From: Lysinibacillus sphaericus OT4b.31
GTDB taxonomy: Bacteria; Bacillota; Bacilli; Bacillales_A; Planococcaceae
Length of the DNA stretch: 64,000 nucleotides
Assembly (NCBI RefSeq): GCF_000392615.1
Contig: NZ_KB933398.1
Coordinates: forward strand, 3,633,204 to 3,697,203
Direction of reading: 5' to 3'
Shown here: in pieces, positions 34,228 to 41,789 of the stretch
Numbering within the stretch: position 1 is the stretch's first letter
How the letters are laid out: every line of letters starts with the position of its first letter
The notes under the pieces: model-generated
What the model saw: only the letters and a program-made list of their open reading frames with translations
Told to the model about the DNA's origin: nothing
Databases searched by the model: none
Made by a program: the position numbers and the translations under genes

Positions 34228-34257
34228 AACCTTCTCATAGTTAAATGAGAAGGTTTT
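34228..34257 (+). repeat. Second copy of 30-bp terminator repeat
   Basis: Identical over 30 bp to 33719-33748 (the MFS terminator), followed here by TT. The two copies bracket a 479-bp segment that holds the GC-rich repeat and transposase remnant. Confidence 0.85.
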
Positions 34258-34260
34258 TTG

Positions 34261-34572
34261 TTACTTTTCTTTTTCCTGGATTTCTTCGTTATAAAAATGG
34301 ACGCCTGTATGTCCGCCACCTTCAGCAACCATTTCATTTGATGCTAACTTTGTTGGCGATGTCCCTGCTTCTGTCGCTACCTCAGTAGTTACACGTTCAG
34401 CGATTCTGCCATCCATATTAACATTTGATGTATTCAAATAAGATTCAAATTTGGATTTAGCACTACTTAACATATTCAATGCCTTATCTCGATTTTCTTT
34501 TTTACTTAAATAAGATGCCGCTAATCCTGCTAATCCTGCAAGTACAACACCTGACCCTTTACGTTTTGCCAT
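34261..34572 (-). CDS. Small hypothetical protein, YtxH-like start
   Basis: A 103-residue protein. It starts with a short glycine/alanine-rich hydrophobic segment (GVVLAGLAGLAASYL), followed by SKKENRDKALNMLSSAKSKF, which resembles the start of YtxH-type proteins. A polar acidic tail ends EEIQEKEK. GGAGGG lies 7 nt before the ATG. No specific role can be given. Confidence 0.7.
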   Translation of the reverse strand: MAKRKGSGVVLAGLAGLAASYLSKKENRDKALNMLSSAKSKFESYLNTSNVNMDGRIAERVTTEVATEAGTSPTKLASNEMVAEGGGHTGVHFYNEEIQEKEK

Positions 34573-34637
34573 TAAAAATCCCTCCTAGAAATATAGAAAC
34601 TGGCCTTATAATATAGCTTTTCCCTATTTTTAGAGGT

Positions 34638-35093
34638 CTAAACATTATTTTTCGCTTTATATAACATATCAAGATGCGGCAAGCTATCATAGATATACGG
34701 TTCTGAAACTTGCTTGAAACCAAATGAGCCATAAAATGCTTTTAAATATTGTTGCGCCTGAATGAAAATCTCTGAACCTGGCCATTCTTTTTCGATTGTC
34801 TTTAAAGCTAACTCTATCATTTCCTTACCAAGCCCCGTGCCACGAACTTCTTGCTTTGTGATAACACGACCGATCGATGCCATAGTAAATTTTTCACCGG
34901 GCGGTAATAAACGTGCATACGCGAATATTTCCCCATTTTTAACATATGATATATGTATAGAGTTTTGATCATGATTATCTAAATCCTCATAGCATGATTG
35001 TTGTTCAACAATAAATACATTTACTCGTAGCTGAATAATTTTATACAATTCTTCCGTCGTTAATTCATTATACGTCTGTATTTTCCAAGACAT
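34638..35093 (-). CDS. ElaA-family GNAT acetyltransferase
   Basis: A 151-residue GNAT of the ElaA type. Recognised blocks are LYKIIQLRVNVFIVEQQSCYEDLDNHD at the N-terminus, IGRVITKQEVRGTGLGKEMI (acetyl-CoA loop RGTGLG) and AQQYLKAFYGSFGFKQVSEPY. The substrate is unknown. Confidence 0.9.
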   Translation of the reverse strand: MSWKIQTYNELTTEELYKIIQLRVNVFIVEQQSCYEDLDNHDQNSIHISYVKNGEIFAYARLLPPGEKFTMASIGRVITKQEVRGTGLGKEMIELALKTIEKEWPGSEIFIQAQQYLKAFYGSFGFKQVSEPYIYDSLPHLDMLYKAKNNV

Positions 35094-35235
35094 TATCTAT
35101 CACTCTCCCACTCGATATTATCGCACAATTCTAACTTTTTTTCGTTAACCAACTCTATTTTGTAATTTATTATGATTATAAATGACAAACTAAGGGAATT
35201 AATTAATTATTACAATTAATAGGAGGGTGATTTGT

Positions 35236-35337
35236 GTGAAAGATTTAGACTTGCTATACGATTGGGTAGATATGGCTTCATTATTGGGAGGAGCAGGCTT
35301 CTTAACTTTTCTAATTTACAGTGTAATTCTACTATAA
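35236..35337 (+). CDS. Small membrane peptide, 33 residues
   Basis: A short frame with GTG start at 35236 and AGGAGGGTG 6-7 nt upstream. The sequence is MKDLDLLYDWVDMASLLGGA followed by a hydrophobic C-terminus (GFLTFLIYSVILL). One predicted membrane helix follows an acidic head. A rho-independent terminator follows at 35371. The complete transcription unit (ribosome site, frame, terminator) argues that it is real. No homologue recognised. Confidence 0.55.
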   Translation: MKDLDLLYDWVDMASLLGGAGFLTFLIYSVILL

Positions 35338-35370
35338 GGAGCGTATGAAATGATTTCTGTAAAAACTAAA

Positions 35371-35422
35371 AAGGCAATCCGCTTACTAGCACAAGGCTAC
35401 TAGCAGATTGCCTTATTTTTTT
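35371..35422 (+). terminator. terminator after 33-residue peptide gene
   Basis: AAGGCAATC at 35371-35379 pairs with GATTGCCTT at 35406-35414 (inner arms imperfect), followed by seven T. A 17-codon frame (start 35351) overlaps the hairpin and is not called. Confidence 0.85.
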
Positions 35423-35496
35423 CATAGTCCCCTCTATAGACACCCTATTAGTTTTGCTCGACATATTGTCAAATAGATGTCTTACAGAGCTCTACC

Positions 35497-35778
35497 TTAT
35501 TGTTTTACATCATTATAGGCATCGGATTTATCAAATGCCGCAACTACATACGAACATACTGCTTCCATTTTATAATCGTTTTCACGTGCATAATCAGCTG
35601 CACGATCTAACAATTTCTTCGCCACCCCTTGACCACGGAGCTTGTCTGAAACATATGTGTGATCCATTACCATCACTTGCCCCTTTTGTTGCCAAGTAAT
35701 CTCTGCTAATCTTTCGCCTTCTTGCTCAAACACAAAAGCAAGCTTGTTCGATGCTTCACTCTGTAATCGGAATTCCAT
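35497..35778 (-). CDS. YjdJ/NATD1-type small GNAT
   Basis: A 93-residue compact acetyltransferase of the YjdJ/GTL3B (NATD1) group. It has MVMDHTYVSDKLRGQGVAKKLLDRAADYARE, with acetyl-CoA motif RGQGVAKKLL, then AVCSYVVAAFDK, where the family's conserved CSYV is seen. The substrate is unknown. Confidence 0.9.
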   Translation of the reverse strand: MEFRLQSEASNKLAFVFEQEGERLAEITWQQKGQVMVMDHTYVSDKLRGQGVAKKLLDRAADYARENDYKMEAVCSYVVAAFDKSDAYNDVKQ

Positions 35779-35991
35779 TTCTCACCACTCCTTTTTTTCA
35801 TAGTAACATAGCCTGTTGTTATTCTTCAAAGATAGTGCAACGTTGCTTTGATTGGATTTGCACACGTTTACTTACTAACAATGGCGGCAATGCAAGTCCC
35901 TCTATGAGAGTTTAAAACGATGCACTTCCCCAGAAACCTGGAAACACAATGTGCGTAACTTATCCTGTTCATATTCTTATACCAACTAAAC

Positions 35992-36026
35992 ATAAAAAGC
36001 TCACTGCCATTGTGACAGTGAGCTTT
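35992..36026 (-). terminator. terminator after ypuA
   Basis: AAAGCTCACTG at 35996-36006 pairs exactly with CAGTGAGCTTT at 36016-36026, with five T on the minus strand. Confidence 0.9.
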
Positions 36027-36033
36027 ACTTTCT

Positions 36034-36948
36034 TTAGTTAAACCAAGATGAAATGGATTCTTTTAAATTGGCAAAGAAATTTTTCACACCCGCCCAGAAG
36101 CCTTCATCTTCCATCAGTGCACCGAATTTTTCTTGTAACGTATTACTAATATCATTTAATTGATCTGACCATTTACTAAAGTCAATGTCTAGTTTACTAA
36201 TTTTGTCCATCAAATCGATTAGCAGCTGTCTATCCGTCTCGCTTAATTTTATCTCGAGTTTGTTTAACTGCTCTTGCACGATTTTTTCAACATCTTCACG
36301 TGTTGCCGGTTTTGATTCTGCTATTTGTTTTTTTATTTCTGTTAGCAGTTCTGCAACCTTCGCATCCTCTATTCCCGATGATTGTGCAAGAGATGTTGCA
36401 ACTGATAACTCCTCATTGGCAACGTCTGTGCGCTCAATATCTAAAGTTTCACCCGTTTTCACTTCATAAGCTTTATAAATCCCTACAAGCGCTGAATGAC
36501 CTGTTACAGCCTTTGGCGCGGCTACTTGTACTGTCGCATCCTCGATACCAGCTGTCAGCATAGCATTCGCATACATTTCAGACGTTACTTGTGTAATATT
36601 TGAGGGTGTGACAATCTCAATAACCAAGCCTTTCCCAGCATCCTTGCGAGTAATTTTTGCAGAGGAATACATGCGTGAACTTGCATTACTGTCTTTAATG
36701 TATTTAGTTAAGTCTTCTCCAGATACTGTAATTTCTTCGATTTCAGGTTCTTCGTTTACTTTTAATGATTCTTTAACAGATTCTTTTTCCGTCTCTGATA
36801 AGTTTGCACCATAGACCACAATTGGTACGCCAAGTTTTTCATCAATTGCTTTTGTTGTCGAATTATCCGCGGCAAATCCTGTTACTGGTGCCATCACACC
36901 AAATACTAACATAGTAGCAGTTAGCACTTTCAGCCATGTTTTTTTCAA
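36034..36948 (-). CDS. ypuA: DUF1002 secreted protein (YpuA-like)
   Basis: A 304-residue secreted protein. The signal peptide LKVLTATMLVFGVMAPVTGFAA is cleaved near residue 27. The DUF1002 core covers roughly residues 35-190 (PIVVYGANLSETEKESVKES, GLVIEIVTPSNITQVTSEMY, ALVGIYKAYEVKTGETLD). A predicted helical, charged C-terminal part ends in WAGVKNFFANLKESISSWFN. B. subtilis YpuA is the known relative; a cell-envelope role is likely but untested. The start is TTG at 36948. Confidence 0.88.
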   Translation of the reverse strand: MKKTWLKVLTATMLVFGVMAPVTGFAADNSTTKAIDEKLGVPIVVYGANLSETEKESVKESLKVNEEPEIEEITVSGEDLTKYIKDSNASSRMYSSAKITRKDAGKGLVIEIVTPSNITQVTSEMYANAMLTAGIEDATVQVAAPKAVTGHSALVGIYKAYEVKTGETLDIERTDVANEELSVATSLAQSSGIEDAKVAELLTEIKKQIAESKPATREDVEKIVQEQLNKLEIKLSETDRQLLIDLMDKISKLDIDFSKWSDQLNDISNTLQEKFGALMEDEGFWAGVKNFFANLKESISSWFN

Positions 36949-37142
36949 ATTGTGTGACCCCTTTCGCTTGAAAAATCATCTAGCCTGTATAATGTAGATC
37001 ACTATACAACTATTAGTACGAAAAAATGACGAGAAGGTTTCAAACAGTCTCTCGTCATTCGTGTGATATTAATTGAAGGATTATAAAATCCATTGCACGT
37101 CTACTTAATACTTTTACAGTTAAAACAAATCACTGTTAGAAA

Positions 37143-38000
37143 TTAAATTTCTTCCGTCCAGCCATCTTGTTGTTTTATTTTACCGGCCTTCATTAATGTA
37201 CCCAGTGCACGTTTAAATGCCGCTTTACTCATCTTGAACATTTCTTGAACTTCTTCCGGTGAAGACTTATCACCAAATGGCATTTTGCCACCCACATCTT
37301 GTAAATAGCTTAGAATTTTCTGTGCATCACCAGTAATACGTTCGTGTTTACGTGGTAAAAGTGAACCGTTCATGGAGCCGTCCTCTTTGACGTCAATAAT
37401 ACGTACCTCTATATCTTGTCCAAGACGAGGTTCTGCATAACGCTCTGATTCATGAACAAAAATGCGGTATGGTGCTTCCACACCTAGTAAAAATGACCCT
37501 ACTGGCAATAAACGATATGGTCGGGCTTTAATATTTTTATTGTGCAGATCTTCAAATGCACCCTCATATAGCTCAAATATTTTTTCTTCAGTTGCTAAAC
37601 GTCCAAATAAATCTCCATTGCGATCTGTGCGCAATGTCATAAATAAATGGTCGCCCACTGCTGGCCAAACCTCTTTAATGGCAGGTAGATCCTCTGCTTT
37701 TACTAGCACTTCACGTGATGTCCCAATATCAACGAAAGCTCCTTCATGTTCGACCACTCTTAGTACGCGCGCCCAGCCATATTCGCCTTGCGCAAATGTT
37801 GGAATAGCTGTTGTAGCCGCTAAATCTCCACGACGGTCTGTGAATAAAAATACTTGAAGGCGATCTCCTATTGCAAGTGGTTCTGTGACCTCTGAAGCAT
37901 TTAAAGGTAGTTCAGCTACCCCATTGGTTAAGATCCATTTCGATGCTTGTTGCTCTAATACAGTAAGCGTTACAACTTCACCTGATTTTAATTCGTTCAT
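37143..38000 (-). CDS. cvfB: S1-domain RNA-binding protein CvfB/YitL
   Basis: A 285-residue CvfB-type protein with three S1-like OB domains and a C-terminal winged helix. Visible blocks are GDRLQVFLFTDRRGDLAATT, YGWARVLRVVEHEGAFVDIG, GDHLFMTLRTDRNGDLFGRL and SPEEVQEMFKMSKAAFKRAL. In Staphylococcus, CvfB affects virulence gene expression and binds RNA. AAAGGAAG precedes the ATG. Copy B of the structured intergenic element lies upstream. Confidence 0.92.
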   Translation of the reverse strand: MNELKSGEVVTLTVLEQQASKWILTNGVAELPLNASEVTEPLAIGDRLQVFLFTDRRGDLAATTAIPTFAQGEYGWARVLRVVEHEGAFVDIGTSREVLVKAEDLPAIKEVWPAVGDHLFMTLRTDRNGDLFGRLATEEKIFELYEGAFEDLHNKNIKARPYRLLPVGSFLLGVEAPYRIFVHESERYAEPRLGQDIEVRIIDVKEDGSMNGSLLPRKHERITGDAQKILSYLQDVGGKMPFGDKSSPEEVQEMFKMSKAAFKRALGTLMKAGKIKQQDGWTEEI

Positions 38001-38055
38001 AATGTCTTCCTTTCCTTCACACCATCATTTTCGCAAACTATTTTACTTCGTACGA

Positions 38056-38129
38056 CTAATGGGTACTAAGAGGCCCACTCCAAAACAACAGGATAGTGGG
38101 AAATCCAGTACCCCTAAGTAACCGATTAA
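38056..38129. repeat. Structured intergenic element, copy B
   Basis: Begins CTAATGGGTACT and ends ACCGATTAA. GGGTACT (38061) pairs with AGTACCC (38107), and CCCACT (38074) with AGTGGG (38095). Shares ends and internal blocks with 26948-27022. It lies between mntR and cvfB, both read on the minus strand. Confidence 0.55.
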
Positions 38130-38138
38130 AGTTTTACT

Positions 38139-38558
38139 TTATAGGTTGTGCTGTGATCTAGATGCCTCTAATTTTTTTGCGATGTCTGGATTTTCTTCCA
38201 TTACCTGCACAAGATCAGCAATTCGATCGATTGAATTCCAACTAAGATGGTGCTCAATTCCTTCTACATCATTGTAAATACGTTCTTCATCTACACCAAT
38301 GATTCGTAAAAATTGCTCTAGTAGTTCATGGCGTTGCACAAGACGTTTTCCAAGTTTTTCCCCTTTTGGCGTCAATGTAAGGCCACGATATTTTTCATAA
38401 ACTAAATAGCCATCTTTATCTAATTTTTGAACCATTTTCGTAACAGAAGAAGGAAGAACAGATAATGCTTCCGCTATGTCAGACACACGAGCATATCCTT
38501 TATTAGCGATTAATAAATATATTTGTTCGATATGATCCTCCATACTTGGTGTTGGCAT
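38139..38558 (-). CDS. mntR: Manganese-responsive regulator MntR
   Basis: A 139-residue DtxR-family repressor, nearly co-linear with B. subtilis MntR. It has the winged helix [24 protein letters not shown], then the metal-site region [34 protein letters not shown], which includes the E and HH ligands. It controls Mn uptake and efflux genes, none of which are adjacent here. The ATG at 38558 is chosen because GAGGG is 8 nt upstream. Confidence 0.96.
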   Translation of the reverse strand: MPTPSMEDHIEQIYLLIANKGYARVSDIAEALSVLPSSVTKMVQKLDKDGYLVYEKYRGLTLTPKGEKLGKRLVQRHELLEQFLRIIGVDEERIYNDVEGIEHHLSWNSIDRIADLVQVMEENPDIAKKLEASRSQHNL

Positions 38559-38662
38559 ATCCAATTCCCTCTCTTTCTTTTTCTTACTCTCTAGTTTACT
38601 ACAAGCTTACCTTAAAAGTTAACTGAAAATACATAACCACAGCAATCCTTGTCATTACACAT

Positions 38663-38694
38663 AAAAAGAGCCGACCTCATATGAAGTGGGCTCT
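38663..38694 (-). terminator. terminator overlapping comFB stop
   Basis: AGAGCC at 38667-38672 pairs with GGCTCT at 38689-38694, and the inner arms also pair. A T-run follows on the minus strand. Confidence 0.8.
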
Positions 38695-38974
38695 ACTCAT
38701 GCCGTGGATACTTATTCACTACATGTAATGCACGAATAATCTCCCTGTTGATCAGCTCAATATTTTCTGGAGTATTCATTTTTTTAAATGCTTCATCACG
38801 CGCGTTCATAAATGTAACATACTTACTAGGCAAAGCATTTAGAGCGATTGCAACTGTGTCGAACTCACAGATTTCACATTTACAAAATGTTTGATATTCT
38901 GGCCCTCGTAAAAGAAAACTTACTAAGCCACGTACAATTTCCTCTGTAACATTTACTAAAATAGGTTGTGACAT
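38693..38974 (-). CDS. comFB: ComFB-domain protein
   Basis: A protein of about 93 residues matching the late-competence ComFB family: EEIVRGLVSFLL, then CKCEICEFDTVAIALNALPSKYV with three cysteines, as in B. subtilis ComFB. In B. subtilis it lies in the comF operon; here it is alone, without comFA or comFC. In cyanobacteria ComFB proteins bind cyclic di-nucleotides (from memory), so a signalling role is possible. The start is uncertain: ATG 38974, or ATG 38992 without a ribosome site. Confidence 0.85.
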   Translation of the reverse strand: MSQPILVNVTEEIVRGLVSFLLRGPEYQTFCKCEICEFDTVAIALNALPSKYVTFMNARDEAFKKMNTPENIELINREIIRALHVVNKYPRHE

Positions 38975-39136
38975 ATAAAACTTTCGCCTCATTTATAATT
39001 AATTGTTACATTGTTCCCAACATATATTAGCACTAAACAAGGGCTTTTTCAAGAATAGCTAGTAGCATCTACATCAACAATATTTACTAATTACAAATGG
39101 TATTATTATCCTAAAAATCAACGAACTTCAAACTTA

Positions 39137-41266
39137 TTATTTGTATTTTTTTGTTTTAATTAGTCTTAACGAGTTAAAAACCACAAGTAATGTAGCACCC
39201 ATATCTGCAAAAATGGCAATCCATAACGTTAACCATCCTGGGATAACGAGTAATAAGGCGATTAATTTTAATGCCAGTGCAAAAATGATATTTTCTTTAA
39301 TAATGCGTAATGTTTTTCTACTTAAATCAATTGTATACGGCAATTTCGTTAAATCATCACCCATTAAAGCAATATCTGCGGTTTCCAAAGCTGTATCCGT
39401 GCCCGCACCGCCCATTGCGATACCTACATTGGCCGATGCTAAGGCCGGCGCATCATTTACTCCATCTCCGACCATAGCTACAGCTCCATACTTAGTGCGT
39501 AATTCTTTAATTGCTGTTAATTTTTCTGCTGGCAGTAACCCCGCTCTTACATCACTCATACCAAGAGCAGTAGCAATGGCTTCTGCTGTAGGTTTAGCAT
39601 CCCCTGTTAACATGACAGTATGCTTCACTTTTAATGTTGTTAGGTTTTGCAGTACACTTTTACTTTCACCACGTAATTGGTCAGCGATTCCGATAATGCC
39701 GATGAAATGATGGTCACTAACAACGGCAACAACTGTTTTACCTTGCGCTTGCAATTGATTGGCTTGTTCTTTTGTAGCTTCATCTACAGCTGTGAAAGTG
39801 GAAATCCATTTCAAACTCCCGACAGAAACCTTTTTGCCCTCAATTGTCGCAAAAGCCCCTTTTCCTGTCACCGATTGGAAATCAGTCGGTTCTAACTCAG
39901 TTAAACCTTTTTCATGTAACGCAGTTAAAATTGCTTTCGCTAGTGGATGCTGCGATTGCTTTTCAACGGCTGCAACAAGTTGTAGCACACTGTCCTCTGT
40001 CATATTACGGTGCGTGAATATGTCTGTTACCGCTGGTTTCCCCTTCGTTAAGGTACCTGTTTTATCGAATGCCACAGCTTCAATATGACCTAATTGTTCT
40101 AAATGGACGCCCCCCTTAATGAGCACACCCTGCCTTGCTGCATTTCCGATAGCTGTCACGATGGCAACTGGTGTCGAGACAACTAGCGCACAAGGGCAGC
40201 CAACAACCAGCACCGCTAAACCTTGATAGATCCAATGCTGCCAATCGCCTATAAACAATGGTGGAATAACAGCAACAAGGAAGGCAACCATCATAATCGC
40301 AGGTGTGTAATATTTAGCAAAGCGATCAACAAATTGCTGTGATGGTGCTTTTTCTGCCTGTGCTTCTTCTACTAAATGGATGATTTTAGCAATAGTTGTA
40401 TCTTCCACACGCTTGGTAACACGGACTTCTAGTGCACCTTCCTCATTCAATGTTCCAGCAAATACTTCGTCATCTTTTGATTTATTAACAGGTATCGACT
40501 CGCCTGTTATAGCTGCTTGATTGACTGCTGATAGTCCTCTTATTACAATCCCATCCATGGCGATTTTTTGACCCGGCTTGACTATTAAAATATCACCGAT
40601 TTCAATTTCTTCAGTTGGTACTTCCATCTCATGGAAATGCTCACCGTGAGCACGTTTGATAGTCGCTGTTGCAGGGGCAATATCCATAAGTTGTCGAATC
40701 GATTGGCGCGCTTTATCCATAGAGTATGCCTCAAGTGCTTCACTGACAGCGAATAGGAAAACTACAACCGCCGCTTCTTCCCACTCACCAATAATTGCAG
40801 CTCCAATTACAGCAATCGTCATCAGCGTTTTCATATCAAATTCGAAGCGTGCTAAATTACGGAATCCTGTTTTAAAAATGCCAACGCCACCTACTAAGAT
40901 TGCTACGATAAACATGCCAATTGCAAAAGGATCTGTTTCTCCACGCATTGTTACCAAGACATACCCAAGTATTACAAATAACAATGCAATACCAGCTAAA
41001 ATATTTTCCGTTTTTTTATAAAACGACGTTGATTTTTCAATTGAACTTTTTGGCGATTGCGATACTTTAATGCCATCAAATGCACCTGCTTCTTCAATTT
41101 GATCGACGTTTATCTCACCAAACACCGTTATTTTGGAAGCTCCAAAATTAACTTGTGCATCTTCTACCTCGGGAATAGCTTTCACATTTTTCTCAAATTT
41201 TGCCGCACAGCTGGCACAGGATAAGTTTTGCAAACGGTATTCTTGCTTAGTTGGTGTCGCTGCCAT
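39137..41266 (-). CDS. cadA: Cadmium/zinc-exporting P1B-type ATPase CadA
   Basis: A 709-residue heavy-metal ATPase. One N-terminal HMA domain has the CASC metal site (about residues 13-16). The membrane CPC motif is in VVGCPCALVVSTPVA. The phosphorylation site is DKTGTLTKG, with TGES in the actuator and GDGVNDAPALA in the hinge. The subtype and the cadC neighbour point to Cd/Zn/Pb export. The start ATG at 41266 follows GAGGGG and lies 20 nt inside the end of cadC, so the two are coupled. Confidence 0.95.
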   Translation of the reverse strand: MAATPTKQEYRLQNLSCASCAAKFEKNVKAIPEVEDAQVNFGASKITVFGEINVDQIEEAGAFDGIKVSQSPKSSIEKSTSFYKKTENILAGIALLFVILGYVLVTMRGETDPFAIGMFIVAILVGGVGIFKTGFRNLARFEFDMKTLMTIAVIGAAIIGEWEEAAVVVFLFAVSEALEAYSMDKARQSIRQLMDIAPATATIKRAHGEHFHEMEVPTEEIEIGDILIVKPGQKIAMDGIVIRGLSAVNQAAITGESIPVNKSKDDEVFAGTLNEEGALEVRVTKRVEDTTIAKIIHLVEEAQAEKAPSQQFVDRFAKYYTPAIMMVAFLVAVIPPLFIGDWQHWIYQGLAVLVVGCPCALVVSTPVAIVTAIGNAARQGVLIKGGVHLEQLGHIEAVAFDKTGTLTKGKPAVTDIFTHRNMTEDSVLQLVAAVEKQSQHPLAKAILTALHEKGLTELEPTDFQSVTGKGAFATIEGKKVSVGSLKWISTFTAVDEATKEQANQLQAQGKTVVAVVSDHHFIGIIGIADQLRGESKSVLQNLTTLKVKHTVMLTGDAKPTAEAIATALGMSDVRAGLLPAEKLTAIKELRTKYGAVAMVGDGVNDAPALASANVGIAMGGAGTDTALETADIALMGDDLTKLPYTIDLSRKTLRIIKENIIFALALKLIALLLVIPGWLTLWIAIFADMGATLLVVFNSLRLIKTKKYK

Positions 41267-41618
41267 CGTCAATCCCCTCTTTCGCATGTTCATAAGCAAT
41301 CGTGACAATTTGGTATACATGTTCATCGGCTAAAGAATAGTACATTTGCTTCCCCTTGCGATGCGATTTCGCTAGACTGTTATCTTTTAAATAGCGTAAA
41401 TGATGCGATGCTGTTGCTACAGATGATCCGATAATTGTGGCAACATCACAGACACATAATGCATCTTCTACCGTTAGCGCATAGGCAATTTTCAATCTTG
41501 TTTCATCAGATAAAGCCTTTAAAAATTTGGCTACACCCGATAAATCTGGCATTTGTTGCTGTACTTTCGTGACCGCTTCCTCATTTACATGTGTTATTTC
41601 ACATATTTCTTTCGGCAT
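41247..41618 (-). CDS. cadC: ArsR/SmtB repressor CadC
   Basis: A 123-residue winged-helix metal sensor. The alpha-3N type sensor site is present: a cysteine near the N-terminus (KEICEI) and CVCD in the DNA-binding helix region (ALCVCDVATIIGSSVATASHHL). DNA binding is relieved by Cd, Pb or Zn in the family. GAGGTG lies 6 nt upstream of the ATG. It overlaps cadA and is preceded by two near-identical operators. Confidence 0.94.
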   Translation of the reverse strand: MPKEICEITHVNEEAVTKVQQQMPDLSGVAKFLKALSDETRLKIAYALTVEDALCVCDVATIIGSSVATASHHLRYLKDNSLAKSHRKGKQMYYSLADEHVYQIVTIAYEHAKEGIDDGSDTN

Positions 41619-41629
41619 TTTTTCACCTC

Positions 41630-41698
41630 ATTCAAATGTTCGTTTGATTGTTTTCAATATATCATAGTACTCCATCATATTCAAACAGACATTTGAAT
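41630..41698 (-). promoter_or_regulatory. cadCA promoter with two CadC operators
   Basis: Operator 1 is ATTCAAATGTTCGTTTGATT at 41630-41649 (plus strand). Operator 2 is ATTCAAATGTCTGTTTGAAT on the minus strand at 41698-41679. The promoter reads -35 TTGAAT (41684-41679), a 17-bp spacer and -10 TATATT (41661-41656). Operator 2 covers the -35, and operator 1 covers the start region. Confidence 0.88.
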
Positions 41699-41750
41699 GT
41701 ATATGATTACTATCACGGAATTATACTTAAAGTTCTACTCTGACTCTTAC

Positions 41751-41781
41751 AAAAAAACAGCACACTAAATAGTGCGCTGTT
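41751..41781 (-). terminator. terminator after penicillin acylase gene
   Basis: AACAGCACAC at 41756-41765 pairs with GTGCGCTGTT at 41772-41781; seven T on the minus strand. Confidence 0.88.
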
Positions 41782-41789
41782 CTTCAATA

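Noticed and set aside
35351-35404. A 17-codon frame after the 33-residue peptide gene.
   Set aside because: It runs through the terminator hairpin and its ribosome-site spacing is poor.
39141-39710. A 189-codon plus-strand frame opposite cadA.
   Set aside because: It lies wholly inside the conserved cadA coding region; serine/alanine-rich antisense shadow without ribosome site.
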